Origin: Bremia lactucae
Taxonomy: Eukaryota > Oomycota > Peronosporomycetes > Peronosporales > Peronosporaceae
Direction of reading: 5' to 3'
Assembly: GCF_004359215.1 (NCBI RefSeq)
Contig: NC_090626.1
Span: 72,005 to 136,004 of the forward strand
DNA length: 64,000 bases
The translations under genes and the position numbers were made by a program. Positions within the stretch are counted from its first letter, which is position 1; every line of letters starts with the position of its first letter. Below are positions 29,901 through 39,800 of this stretch, one piece after another. The notes under the pieces were generated by a model. The model searched no databases, was not told the origin of the DNA, and saw nothing but the letters and a program-made list of their open reading frames with translations.

Positions 29901-32657
29901 CGAGCCGCATCAGTGGTAAAAGCTACCGTGCAAATGTCGACGGCTCGAAAGCGCTTTCTACGGCTTCGTCGTTCTGTGCTGACGCTTCAGCGGATTTTCC
30001 ATGCGCGTTGTAAATCTAGATTTTATCTCAAGGCAGCTACATGTATTCAAACATGCTGGCGGAAGCATCTGAGGTGGAGGCACGAGAAGGATCGACATAC
30101 AAAACACGATTTAAGTGCACAGCTTGGGAAAATGAGGGCAAGTTGTGTTGTGATTGAGCGTGTGTGGCTGCAGTATTTGTCAAGGGGAGGAGCTCGTCTT
30201 GTGCGGCAGCAAATGCTTGCTGACTGGCACGCTGCTGTCAATCGAATTCAAGTGTGTTGGCGACAGTCTTACGCTCGTCAGGCGGCACGGATGAAACGTC
30301 AGCAGTTGTGGCAACAACGGTCGCAAGCGGTTCGAACACTTGAGCGAAGATGGTTAGTATTTCAACACCACCGACGAGAAATGCAGAGGCTTAAGGCACT
30401 GCAACGGTTTAACGAAATGATGCGCGAGAAGAAACATGAAAGATGTCGACGCGAGCTGCAGCGACGAGTTGAGACGCGTGCAGTCACATGTATTCAAAAG
30501 CATTTCCGCATCTTTATGTGGTGCAAACGCGAAGCTGCTGCGACGAAAGTGGCTAGTGTATTCCGGTGTAAAAGACAGCAGCTGCGATTTCAAGAGATGC
30601 GACAAGCGACGATAAAGCTTCAGCATAATGTTCGTGCATGGCGGCAACAGCGACTATTGTTGGCGTTGACGCAATTTTACAACCGACTTCAGTTGTACAA
30701 TCGTAGAATGGTACTTGAAGCCCAACGACGAGATGTTCAGGTAAAGGAATTGAAACATAAAGTGGGGACGCGCGCGGCATGCTGCATTCAAAAGAAGTAT
30801 CGAAGCTATCAGTGTATAAAGCAGAATGTGGCTGCTACACAGATCCAAACGTTGGTGCGTGGGTGGCACTTAAAGACGTGGTATCGGACCTGTCGTTACA
30901 GCGCTTGTGTAATTCAGCAGAATGTACGTGTTTGGCGTCGTCAGCGTCAACTCTGTGCGCTACAATCGTTTTACAGCATGCTTTTGAACTATCGGCGCTT
31001 GCAAAGAGAGGAAGAGGAACGACTGGAACAAATTCGTCAGGATCGATTAGATCGCCTACAGAAGAAGTTGGCTCACCGTGCAGCTCGTCGAATCCAAGCA
31101 GTCTACAGCGTGTATGTCTTTCAAAAGCGAACAGTAGCAGCAACATTGATCCAAGCAGTCGTTCGTGGATATATGAACCGACACCAATACGCTGTAACTT
31201 GGAATCGTGTCGTTGTGCTTCAGCGTGCATTTCGGTCATGGTTGGTACGATCAAGATTTTGTCGAGCATTGTATCGGCACCGTGCCGCTGTAAAAATTCA
31301 GAAGTATGTACGTGGGTGGGTTTCTCGCCGTTTTCAGTTTGATTTCTTTACGTTTCAGGCACAATTGCAGCGCTTGCATTTGCTCATTTCGTGCTGGCGA
31401 ATTGAATGGTGGTATGCAGAGTGTATACGGAAATACCAACGCAAGCGCACGTTGATGGTCCGAGCTCATTGGAGGCACATAAGCGCAGGTCTATGGCAAA
31501 AACGTAGTACACAAGTTCAACGAATCGAAACGTGTTGGCGGTTGCACCGTTTTAAACAGGCTCTTAACGCACGTATTCAGATAACACAAGCAAGAGGGGC
31601 TGCAGCACAGTGTCTGCAGGTGTGGTGGCTAACTATGAAATGTACGTGGGCTGAACGGGCTCGACGAAATGAAGAGTGTCGTCAACGCAAGATAACAGCG
31701 ATGGCGTTGGCCTTGGCTCGAGCACGTGCAGAGCGGCTCGTTGCGTCGTGGCTGATTGAGTATGTAGTAGATCCGTATCGGCAACGGCACGAGTATCTGG
31801 TGGCTGTGCGTCGACTTCAGGCTTGGTGGCGTGGAATGTGGGTTCGCTTACGTCAGTGCAGTGTTGAAGTCACCCAGCAGCGACAAAAGTTGTCAGGAAT
31901 GCGTCTGGTTGAGCAAGATGCGAATTCGTTTTCGAAGCATCCACAGGCTTTACGAGTCAAGGTTTCGGATCGTGGCGAGAGAAGAAAATCGATCGAGCCA
32001 TCTCAAACATTGGGATCTCGACTCGACACAGCTCTTCATATGCTTTTACATGGCAAGCGACTTCAAGACATGCTTTTTGCAAGCCATACTATCGAAGTGT
32101 GCACGCGCTACTCGCGAGAATGTTGTCACAAGTGCGTTCAGCTTCGAATTTCATCAACGATTTTTGAAGCAATTCGCGGATTAAATCGAAGTCGACCACA
32201 CGTGGAGCTTTTACATCAGCTCTTGCTTGTACTGAAAAACTTGACACGATACCGACGCAGTGCAGATCGGCGGAATATGGCGTTAGATGACTCCAAAGAA
32301 CGACTCGAGGTGGACTTGCGTGCATTGGATACGCTTGTGGATCTACTTCATATTCATCGAGACATGCACCACGTCTTTGTTCTCTCGGCGACTGTGATCA
32401 CGTATTATCTCGAACGGCTGCGGTTTTTTGTTGATACAAGCCCAGAAGCGTTCGAGAGCTGGAATGAAGCCGAAAAACGTCTGACTGGGCTGCAAGAACT
32501 TTTGAAAAGAAAGTTGGCACTGTTCAACGCCACTGCTTCGTTTCGACGTGTCGCGTGGCTTCCAGAGACTTCGAATGCGACCAATCTCATGCGGAAGATG
32601 GATCCGAAGACAGCGGTTGCTACAATAAAACAACTCACTGACTTGGTTCATCGGTAG
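26991..32657 (+). CDS. ASPM: Abnormal spindle-like protein (ASPM family)
   Basis: A single uninterrupted frame of 1888 residues. The N-terminal part has an ASH domain (about 125-233; FGTVALGNRSSRQLTLQNPS), the immunoglobulin-like fold shared by ASPM, SPD-2 and hydin. Two calponin-homology domains follow (motifs DLRDGIRLAKLMEAL near 616 and DGKALCYLLHYYHP near 820), expected to bind microtubules or actin. Residues about 922-1623 hold some 15 degenerate IQ motifs (for example ATQIQTLVRGWHLK), which bind calmodulin. The C-terminus (about 1666-1888) is helical and ARM-like. This domain order is specific to ASPM/Asp proteins, which focus spindle poles. The human protein is longer because it has many more IQ repeats. 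The start is the first ATG after the divergent spacer. Confidence 0.93.
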   Translation: MQNSSETTFASVNDGKENRMPRLCSTPGHRNDTRKCLRRQSFQPTTREPTTSDTELFSTSSILGKRSASYTSPESECERDRDTLLVSNAVTHFEARAEVLHADTLELETNIARTGSSVLLLNDSCSSGQLDFGTVALGNRSSRQLTLQNPSDIPNIRVKYNGYSIKPYASDKLRFKCDLHVCVVKAFKSVPMRVTFEPLPVDVGKVVTAVLKFLVNDQTTLQCRVTGRVLPRENSRVELIENDTHRLGDKRSLSVSMAMPNKRTKTMATKPLTKSLKRAVGSTGSWWKKRQKGYDVTWMNKQTEAFMKWMNYVLLKDRVGQESVGNIQENGLRTEFTSLRVLVQKRMEEMWILAARALYRSEQLQDLLFALQDEIGNQRLVFRADRPVYADVGLQEELLELLNRYHPVWLCLGLYAVLGTRVMQAEKCLLRTIFRTPYGTKAKKDDKMPLVLRRVILKHLVKDENVAQNYRLVQNLKTPLDGSTADRMDGGNAFVNTKKHINGREYFDSLTQSFMLKYLMLVLFLDRVMEHKTDTFEQLPCLFRKSSNVASQDSDKSCFDGKSGVKTSQVFVTEFCRLFLASEGRIDKHLKQIGYEVTYEQTALDEVDLEVTDLTTDLRDGIRLAKLMEALTNRPTARDKKTKGTTRGLSTFLRVPALSRLQKIHNVELCLYFLQEKCGTSVLKTLQRSTRTDDRLYGRVKVSSSGFAGLEGKVNEKRVGMLAKTIVSGHREKTLALLWTLISSFQLQSLVDASRMRQEIATVIKRMSFHAKECFDRQQEQAPLGCTYEHESYSLLLEWCRAVCANYDVSIHDFTSSFADGKALCYLLHYYHPMLLLKSDVLPTTCDVKETDAESVITTELLANEQQHFTLVNDRIKQLGQVPVLMPQDCNSKNPPEDKMVVTFVCYLQSRLMESCSEINAASRLKRWWQSPWIRLRLYRNKTNSARVVQRFWYTSSQKRLAIRQCRKLLRAASVVKATVQMSTARKRFLRLRRSVLTLQRIFHARCKSRFYLKAATCIQTCWRKHLRWRHEKDRHTKHDLSAQLGKMRASCVVIERVWLQYLSRGGARLVRQQMLADWHAAVNRIQVCWRQSYARQAARMKRQQLWQQRSQAVRTLERRWLVFQHHRREMQRLKALQRFNEMMREKKHERCRRELQRRVETRAVTCIQKHFRIFMWCKREAAATKVASVFRCKRQQLRFQEMRQATIKLQHNVRAWRQQRLLLALTQFYNRLQLYNRRMVLEAQRRDVQVKELKHKVGTRAACCIQKKYRSYQCIKQNVAATQIQTLVRGWHLKTWYRTCRYSACVIQQNVRVWRRQRQLCALQSFYSMLLNYRRLQREEEERLEQIRQDRLDRLQKKLAHRAARRIQAVYSVYVFQKRTVAATLIQAVVRGYMNRHQYAVTWNRVVVLQRAFRSWLVRSRFCRALYRHRAAVKIQKYVRGWVSRRFQFDFFTFQAQLQRLHLLISCWRIEWWYAECIRKYQRKRTLMVRAHWRHISAGLWQKRSTQVQRIETCWRLHRFKQALNARIQITQARGAAAQCLQVWWLTMKCTWAERARRNEECRQRKITAMALALARARAERLVASWLIEYVVDPYRQRHEYLVAVRRLQAWWRGMWVRLRQCSVEVTQQRQKLSGMRLVEQDANSFSKHPQALRVKVSDRGERRKSIEPSQTLGSRLDTALHMLLHGKRLQDMLFASHTIEVCTRYSRECCHKCVQLRISSTIFEAIRGLNRSRPHVELLHQLLLVLKNLTRYRRSADRRNMALDDSKERLEVDLRALDTLVDLLHIHRDMHHVFVLSATVITYYLERLRFFVDTSPEAFESWNEAEKRLTGLQELLKRKLALFNATASFRRVAWLPETSNATNLMRKMDPKTAVATIKQLTDLVHR

Positions 32658-33112
32658 CAGTAAAAAGATTTCTTTACTTTGATTTGTTGAATCTCAAGCG
32701 ATCAAGTTTCTCAGAAGATTAAAACTGAATTGATGACAATTTGCTCCGACTTATGTGGACGCTCTATCATTGCCGTGCAGCACTTTCATGAAGGCGCCTG
32801 ATAATTTGCAGTTCAAGACAGATTCTTAATGTAAGTTTATAAAACGTTAATATATTTTGATGTGACTGTGCTCCAGATGTTTTATATAACAATCGTTTGA
32901 TGCAGTGCAAGGCAACAAATTTTTACGTATTTCATTGATTTAGCATCGCATTGTCATCTTAATTTTAGGTGTGGCGTCCGTTAAATCAGAGCTTCGGCTA
33001 CAGCTGTCTCCTCAATTTTAGGTCGAATACATTTTTGGTGACGCTAAAGTCAAGTAATTTTGACATCGAATTGTCGAGTAATCTTTGTAGACTACAAATT
33101 GCTGCAACATGA
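32658..33112. other. Intergenic sequence downstream of ASPM-like gene
   Basis: AT-rich, with no frame or repeat that I can assign. It should contain the ASPM terminator. Confidence 0.4.
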
Positions 33113-33512
33113 TGTAAACGTGGTGTATCGTTACATGAAATTGACACTCAAAGGTGTTAATTAATATATTCTCTAAAAGGTAGATAATATTTGGAGAATA
33201 TTACTTTACATGGTTTTATTCTAAAATCTTATCCATTGGTAGATATAGACCATTATATCTACTTTCTCTGCGGTCCAGTCAGCGCTGGGCGCGCGCAAAG
33301 AGAGAGACAAATTAGTACTAAGTAGATAGACAAGAAGAACTTAATTATATTAATACAGTTTTTCATTTAACCCTCTTTAAAGCAAGTATCTTAAGGAGAG
33401 TCTTCCTCTGCATGTATTAGTGTACGTGAATTGACGTGAGGCACCACTCGCACTGAAGCAGTGCGAAGTGGACTTGTACTGAAGCATTACAAGCCGGCAG
33501 TGCCCCGTTACA
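33113..33512 (-). repeat. Solo LTR, second subfamily of the 'TGTAACGGGG' type
   Basis: On the minus strand it starts TGTAACGGGGCACTG and ends near TTTACA. It shares with the LTR at 63684 the segment with GCGCGC/AAAGAGAGAG that the copies at 20003 and 57404 lack. No internal region flanks it and no matching partner lies within 10 kb. No clean target-site duplication is visible. Confidence 0.7.
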
Positions 33513-34310
33513 TGTTGCAAGAAAAACATAAATCTTGCTAGAATATTATGCACACAACCTAGTCCCAGCAACTCCTTTTGAAATTCTAACTTTTCCCTGA
33601 ATAAAATTGCTGTTGTTAAAGCGCATACATAGAATGTGTAGCAAATGCAGGGCTCCAAAAGTAAGTTTCGTTATCACGTTTAGCTTTTTTTGGCTGATTA
33701 GTAGCACTTTAAAGTTCCGAGTCTTTGTATGTATGATAAGGAAAATTCGCAATTTTGGCAGCCGTACAAGGAGATTTTAACGGATAAGGGGGTCAGAGGA
33801 TGATCCTTTGATTGGTCAAGCCTTGCCAACTTCTGCCACAATATCTCTTCAGCCCTCTCACACCTTTGCCGCGCTGCAACTTGAAGCGGTAAACGTAATT
33901 TTTCCACGGACAGCTTAAACATGCCGCGGGTTTTCAAGAGAAATTTTTCTCGACGCGGATGCTGCAAGCCAAAGCTGATAAGCGCCAGGAACTCAAAGAA
34001 GTTGGTTAGTGACGTGTGTTCACCTTGTTGTCTCTCGACATCACAGAAATACTTATCCTGTTGGTTGTGGAAGACGGAGACACCCAGGTTGCAGGCACCG
34101 AGGACGAGGACGAATGGCTTGCTATTGGCGGCTACGATGTGGAACCGGACACTCTCACGGTTGCAAAGCTATTTGCTTATGAGCAAGTGCGAAGAAACCA
34201 GCGTCCAACCCACGATGTACAGCGGGCTCTTAAGGCGGACGTTCTTCCGGAAGCAAGCGGCAAACAAGCAAGCTGCGAAAGAAGTTCACAGTGCTAGGTA
34301 TGTAGAGTCC
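33513..34310. other. Unassigned sequence, possibly gag of element B
   Basis: Plus-strand frames at 33921-34316 and 34016-34297 overlap. The second has an acidic run (VVEDGDTQVAGTEDEDEWL) but no zinc knuckle. It sits just before the protease remnant of element B, so gag origin is possible. Not supported further. Confidence 0.3.
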
Positions 34311-34382
34311 GTGTGACTTCATCCTAGGCATGCCATGGTTGTCAAAGTACCAACCATGAATAGACTGGCGTACACGCACAGT
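34311..34382 (+). pseudogene. Aspartic protease end, element B
   Basis: The frame reads FILGMPWLSKYQP, a stop, then IDWRTRT. This matches the conserved L-I-L-G-M-x-W-L...P-W-I-D-W block of gypsy proteases, with the W of P-W-I changed to a stop codon. The catalytic Asp box is not found upstream. Confidence 0.75.
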
Positions 34383-35109
34383 TGCGAACTCTACGCAGGA
34401 TACCGGAAAGGATGAGCTCCTGCGAGAGGCGTATGCAACTGATGTCGTGTCGAACACAGTTGAGGGTGCGGTGCATTGACGGGATGTCATACGCCACCAA
34501 TTCCTACCCAGCTCGTTGAGATTGGGTTAGTAAATAGGACGATGACAAGTAGTCATGCGTCCGAATGTCCTGCACAGTGCCGAGATCCTGAGGCAGTAGA
34601 CGACGAGCTGACAGGAAGTCAAGCGTCGCATGAACCGGTGCAGGGCCTAAAGCGTGGCGCAGTTGGAAGGGGTGCGTTAGCCAGGAAAGCAACGGCATCC
34701 GCTTCCCAGTCAAAGGTCGTGGTGACTGGACGAACTAGTACTCGACAGGTTAAGACGATCAAAGGTACGTCTAAGAGTGACCTTTGGTTCCTATTAAAGA
34801 GGGCGGGCCTTCGAACATGGTGTTCGAGGCCGTCAAAGACTAAATTGCGGAGGCATCTTCACTTGAGGTGCTCCGGCAAGTATTTTACTCTGCCGAGGAG
34901 ATAGTAAATCTCCCGGAGATGTCGTGGGATCTGTTCCTTGCCGAATTAAAGGAAGGAAAGATCCACGAAATAGTCACACCAGTTCCAGAAGAGAACTTGG
35001 CGGACTGCTGCTCGTCGTCCACAATGGACGAGAGCGTCCTAGAAACGGACAAAAAGAAGCGGTACGCTGCTCAAGGCTGGGATGCCTTGAGAGACAGTCC
35101 GTTCTTTGA

Positions 35110-35665
35110 GGTTCTGTGGAAACATCGTGATGTGATCCCAGAAGAAGTGCCGAGCCGCCTACCAGCAGATAGGGGCATCGGGCACGAGATAGACCTCGAA
35201 CCTGGCACCAAGTATTGTGTGATCAGGCAATGGCTGTTACCGAAAGAACAAGTCCATTTATCGATGAGTTCTTCGACAAGCGAGCCAAGGCGGGACATGT
35301 GCGTGAGAGCAAGTCGCCTCACTGCAGCCCGACCTTTTGTGTGCGTAAAGCCACAGGTGGATGGCGCGTAATATATGCTTACAATAAGCTGAATACGGCG
35401 ACCATACCGGCGCAAACGCCAATTCCGCGTAAAGATGTCTTGTTGAACTCCATGGGAAAGTCAACTATCTTTTCCGCGTTGGATTTGAAGGATGGCTACT
35501 ATCAGGTACTCATGAGAGAGTCCGATGTAGCCAAAACGGCAGTAAGCACACCAAGCGATATGCTTTGGGAGTGGCTTGTGATGCCCCAAGGTTTGAAAAA
35601 CGCAACTAGCGATATTCAACCGAGTGGTGGGTCACGTGATGCGTCAGCACCGTGCCTACGCGCCC
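35110..35665 (+). pseudogene. Reverse transcriptase first half, element B
   Basis: It starts with PSRLPADRGIGHEIDLEPGT, the usual gypsy RT opening. After a frameshift near 35250 it continues with RESKSPHCSPTFCVRKATGG and VMPQGLKNAT. A second shift near 35620 leads into the catalytic part annotated next. The preceding frame 34868-35109 is the protease-RT linker. Confidence 0.8.
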
Positions 35666-36509
35666 CATTACTTTGACGATGTATTCGAGCATAGTAGGGC
35701 CGAGGACGGGCTGAGCCCAATAGAGTCGCACAAGCGTCATTTAGACGCTGTGCTGCAGACTTTAAAGGACGCCCAATTGTACGTAAACTTGCAAAAGTGC
35801 GTCATAGGGGTCTTTGAGATACCTGTACTGGGCTGCTTCGTTGTTACACATGGTGTACGAGCAGACTCAGACAAGGTAAAATCAGTAAAGGAATGGCCAA
35901 TCCCACGGCATCTGAAGGATTCGCACCAATTCCTAGGGCTCGCTAATTACTTGCATAAGTACAGCAAGAGTTATGCGGAGCAAACTAAACCATTATCTGA
36001 TCTTCTTAAAAAGGACACAGAAAGGGTTTGGTTAAAAGAACAAGAAGATGCGTTCACATCAGTGAAGCAGTCTCGTGTAGAGGCACCGGTCTTGGCATTG
36101 CCAGACGCGGATAAGCCCTTTAGCGTCGTCTGCGATGCAAGTAATTTTGCAATCGGCAGCGCGCTCATGCAGAAGGATGACGACGGCGTTGACCGTGTCA
36201 TCTGTTATAAGTCCCGGCTTGTAAAAGCCGCGGAACTGAATTATCCAGTGCATGACAAAGCGCTACTTTCAATACAGTATGCTCTTGTCAAGTTTCGTGT
36301 GCACCTACTGGGCACCGAGCCATTTGTGGTTTATAACGGATCACGCATCACTGCGGACCGCAATAAACTCACCGCACCTCTTGCCTAGAATGGCAAGACG
36401 GCTTACATTCTTTTCTGAATTTAATTCCAAAGTTGAATACAAGCTGAGTAAGTCGAATGTCTTGGATGACGCTTTATCGCGCAGACCAGACTTCGAGGAA
36501 AGACGCTAA
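35624..36509 (+). pseudogene. RT catalytic part and RNase H, element B
   Basis: The catalytic box is APHYFDDVFEHS (Y-F-D-D, intact). The thumb and connection follow (FLGLANYLHKYSKSYAEQT), then RNase H with FSVVCDASNFAIGSALMQ. A further shift near 36300 separates the end ITDHASLRTAINSPHL...LDDALSRRPDF. The 254-codon uninterrupted stretch (35624-36388) is the longest pol frame of this element. Confidence 0.85.
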
Positions 36510-37116
36510 AGCACAATTTCAGCCGTCAACGTTGGCAGCCATGAAGGCATACCACGTGACGAGCTCATTGGCCTCTGAAATCAAAGAGAGCTACAGTCAG
36601 GACGACCACTGTCGCCTGCCGTTGGATCACTTCGAAGGACAAAAGGTTTCCCTTCCGTCGCACCTGAAAGCTAAGCTCAATCGCTTAAGCTACAGCGATG
36701 ACCTGTTATGGCATCAGCTGTCACCTTGTGATCCCTTGAAAATCTATATGCCTCATGACACAGATCTCAAGTTGATGATCCTTCACGAGCTCCATGATGC
36801 ACCATCTAGTGGACATCTGGGCCGTGAAAAGACATTCTTACGAGTTTCAGAGGAATTCTGGTGGCCACACCTATATAGATTGGTGGCCAACTATATTCGC
36901 TCTTGTGAACAGTATCAGCGCATTAAGCCTGCACCGTCCAGAAGTGCGAGACTGAAGCCGTTACCGAAGCTTGCTACCGATACCGGTAGCAAGCTTCACA
37001 TGTCGATCGCAGATCATCTCCAGACCGATGGCCAAACAGAAGGTGCCAATCGGGTCGTGGCAGACGTATTGCGCACTATAGGTCGCCAGTCTAGTTTGTG
37101 GGCAGCCCGGTCTTAG
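36457..37116 (+). pseudogene. Integrase with deleted catalytic core, element B
   Basis: The N-terminal zinc domain is recognisable (SSGHLGREKTFLRVSEEFWW...YIRSCEQYQRIK). It then jumps directly to HMSIADHLQTDGQTEGANRV, the end of the core. The region with the first two catalytic acids is missing. A perfect 14-bp hairpin (36966-36997) lies exactly at the join. The frame stays open across it. Confidence 0.8.
36966..36997. repeat. Perfect 14-bp hairpin with 4-nt loop at integrase deletion
   Basis: Arms GAAGCTTGCTACCG and CGGTAGCAAGCTTC flank the loop ATAC. The stem has no mismatch. It lies at the deletion point of the integrase core in element B. Confidence 0.85.
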
Positions 37117-37487
37117 TGGGGGAGGGCCCCTCACTATGCTCGGTGCGAAAGAGGGACATAGTTTCGTCAATATGACGATGACCCATGAGGATATCATCTC
37201 AGAGACTAAAATTTGCCCTAGTGACCCTGCCAGTTTAGCAGTGGTCAATAAAACTACGCCTTATAACCGACCTCTTGGCGGTGTCATTGGCGACTTTGAT
37301 GCTAAAAGCGTGAGCGAGGCTCAACGCTTTGTGGATGAGCGATTAGCCATCACGCGTAAAGTCCGTGACACAATTGTAAGCGCACAGGACAAGCAAAACG
37401 AATATGCGGACCGAAATGGTCGCAAAAATAGTGAACGCTTTAGAGTGGCTTAAAAAGTACTATTAAGTACTGCTACCCTACCTAAAA

Positions 37488-37690
37488 ATGCAATTTCTGT
37501 ACGGTACTACGAAGTTGTTGCCGCGTTTCATTGGGCCCTTTACGATGGTAGAAGAGGTTGCAGACCTAGATTATAGGCTTACCCTTCCCCCATATACGAA
37601 GACGCACCCCGTATTTTACGTGGGTCGTCTGAAACGGTATGTAGACCCAAATGAGGTCACATATCTCCATCCGTCTAAGGAGAGCGATGG
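37488..37690 (+). pseudogene. Integrase C-terminal GPF-type domain, element B
   Basis: The frame has KLLPRFIGPFTMVEEV and later KTHPVFYVGRLKRYVDP. These are the two blocks of the GPF/Y module found just before the chromodomain in gypsy integrases. The frame continues Ser/Asp-rich to 37811. Confidence 0.8.
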
Positions 37691-37942
37691 TGACGCCGAC
37701 TGTGAGTCGAGTGTCGTTCGGGTGAGGGGGGGCGATGAAGGCGAAAAGCTATCGGACCGATGTCTCCCATCACGAAAAGGACTTAGAGAGCGAGGGACAT
37801 CACGCGAGTAACGCGGATCCCTCAGCATTATCCTTTCAAAGAGGTCCAAGCGAGTCTTTAGGCGTTCATAATCCTGCTGAGCCTTCGCTCGGAGATCAAC
37901 GAGATCCGAGGTCAGTCGTGAGACAGAACCTCGAGATCGCAA
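37616..37942 (-). CDS. Antisense ORF over the GPF-chromodomain linker, element B
   Basis: An open 108-codon frame opposes the linker between the GPF module and the chromodomain. It has a heptad-like helix (DLVDLRAKAQQDYERLKTRL) followed by an Arg/Ser/Pro-rich tail. It sits in the same relative place as the coiled-coil end of the antisense ORF in the other gypsy family, although sequence similarity is not evident. It may be only a shadow of the sense linker; no second copy is available in the window. Confidence 0.3.
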   Translation of the reverse strand: MRSRGSVSRLTSDLVDLRAKAQQDYERLKTRLDLFERIMLRDPRYSRDVPRSLSPFRDGRHRSDSFSPSSPPLTRTTLDSQSASPSLSLDGWRYVTSFGSTYRFRRPT

Positions 37943-38104
37943 TACGTCGTTCAGCAGCGCTTAACGCCTGTGACTGAACGGACGAAGGTAAGGCAGCCAC
38001 GTGTAGTTGGGCGACATCGCTACTCCTATCGGGCGCCGCCTACACTAATGTAGGCGGGTGGAAATCAACGCTTCCTTGTTGGAAGCTTGCTTGTCCACCG
38101 ACCC

Positions 38105-38225
38105 GCGAGGCAAGGGTATCAGATCCTCGTCCAATGGAAAAGTTACCTGAAGAGTTTTGGCTCTTGGGAACCGATCGATACCCTCCGTATTAATGTGCCC
38201 GGCTTGGTGACTGCCTATGAAAAGG
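38105..38225 (+). pseudogene. Chromodomain, element B
   Basis: The frame reads RQGYQILVQWKSYLKSFGSW followed by E-P, then a helix ending TAYEKEH. It has the aromatic residues and SWE-type turn of a chromodomain. It follows the GPF module by about 450 bp. Confidence 0.75.
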
Positions 38226-38689
38226 AGCACCAGCTAAAGCCTCTTCGCTAGTCTCAAATGGACTAGCAGAAGAAGCGTTTTGAGAAGAACAGGGGGTACG
38301 CTACCGCCCATGATTTCTTTTACACGCAAGCAGGCGAAATTAATTCGCTGCGACCGCTGTCTCATCGCATCAGAATGCGGCGCAGGATCTCCGTCTCGTA
38401 TTGGTTATGCATTTCATTTGAACGCAACACGAACGGGATCGGGAAAATACGCCCAAGCGTTTTTTCTCTGAGCCCGTCATGATTTTAAGACGCCATAATA
38501 ATTATGTGCGTCTACAAGAGCGCGCTCTAGGAGCGACGTTCTTGGCCGTTTAAACGAGGCCATTTAGATGGAGGGGGTATCTTTGGTATGCCACCCGTCA
38601 CATACCCAGGTTCTAAACGACTGGCTTGTTACACCGACTGAGCACGTTCACGTGCCGTCGGCGGAGCTTTAGCTCCGAATCCTCTATGT

Positions 38690-39431
38690 CAGAACCATTA
38701 TGGATTATGGTCTGAGCATCAAGCAAAAGTACACAATTCCATACAATCCGGAACAGAACGGCGTGGCAGTGCGCATGAATCGAACTCTGGTAGAGATGAC
38801 ACGCTGCATGCTTGAGGACAGCAGTTTCGATAAGTCTTACTAGTGCGAAGCGTTAATGCAGCGGCAGTATTCGGAACGTGTCGTAGTGGTTATACCGAAC
38901 GGAGAAGCGGCTGCGCCTTTATGTGCAGCGCTCTCCAGTGCAGACGACGAGACAGCATTCGTAAATATTGCTGTCTCCATGCTGTGAGCCATGAGAGAAG
39001 TTTGGATGGGCAATAATGCGCCATCATCCTTCCAAATGAGCTCGTTGTCCGCATCACTACTATGAGGTGACGGCAACGGTGTCGACTCATTGCAGTCGAC
39101 AATGAGCGACGAAACGACATCTTCACTAATAAAGTGGGATGAATCCTTAAGCCCCGTTAACGCGACAGACGCAGTAGCTGTCGGCGTTTCGACTAAGGCA
39201 TTAGACGCTGCCGGCGAATTAACGTGACGCGTGCGCTTAGTGTGAGGTTGAGTGGGCGTCTTCGCAGACGATTTACCAACGTGGCTCCTTTAGGATGCAT
39301 CTTTGGCGCCGTGAATAAAAACTCAGGTCGCTAGAGTGATTGAGTGAACTAGCAGCGCGTAAAGCTGCTCGCAGTTCCTCGCTCCTCTTTGACGAATTTG
39401 AAAATGTAAATTTGCTCTTAAAGGGGGATGG
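38690..39431 (+). mobile_element. Ty1/copia fragment with 3' end
   Basis: The frame from 38695 reads KQKYTIPYNPEQNGVAVRMN, the conserved copia integrase block (usually PQQNGVAERxN), then NRTLVEMTRCMLEDS. Most of RT and RNase H are missing. A polypurine tract AAAGGGGGATGG at 39420-39431 precedes an LTR start. The plus strand of 38980-39420 is otherwise unreadable; frames on the minus strand there are shadows. Confidence 0.7.
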
Positions 39432-39800
39432 TGTAACGGGCTAAAGTTGCCCTTATCTTACACAGTCCCCATTAAGTAAATTTGGTATACTAAGGGTAGG
39501 GTTAATTACTAAATTATAGTAATTAGACTCAGCACTCGGGTGTGGTGCACATTTGTGACCAACCCTCACGCAAGAGAAGCTGGTTAAATCGCTCCTCGCT
39601 GTGCTAGGGTGTGTGGCTAAGTAGAGCGTGGCCGCATTACGACGTACCCGCCTACAGTTCCAATGTAACGATATTCTATCAAATGACTTATATAATAATA
39701 ACAAGCTATGTATAGCACTTTCTTGCGCACCGCCCCATCGTGTCTTGTAACGATTGGCGGGGTTTATTAAAATTAAATCAATCAATAAACTTATTGTCTT
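39432..39800 (+). repeat. Copia LTR, 3' boundary uncertain
   Basis: It starts TGTAACGGGCTAAAG directly after the polypurine tract. The first 130 bp match the tandem copies at 19652 and 19808. The end is not defined because no full second copy is in the window; AT-rich sequence follows from about 39660. Confidence 0.55.

Larger units (their letters stand above)
34311..38580 (+). mobile_element. Ty3/gypsy element B (chromodomain lineage), decayed
   Basis: Plus-strand order: protease end (34311-34380), pre-RT linker, RT (about 35110-36000), RNase H (36080-36500), integrase zinc domain and truncated core (36760-37100), GPF-type integrase end (37488-37640), chromodomain (38105-38225) and a polypurine-like tract GATGGAGGGGG near 38567-38578. 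Its pol is diverged from the 40.6-49.7 kb element but clearly related. Frameshifts near 35250 and 35620 and a large integrase deletion make it inactive. No LTR pair could be paired with confidence. Confidence 0.8.

Noticed and set aside
30779..31342. 187-codon frame overlapping the ASPM-like gene, and similar frames within it
   Set aside because: Out-of-frame shadows of a clear 1888-codon coding sequence.
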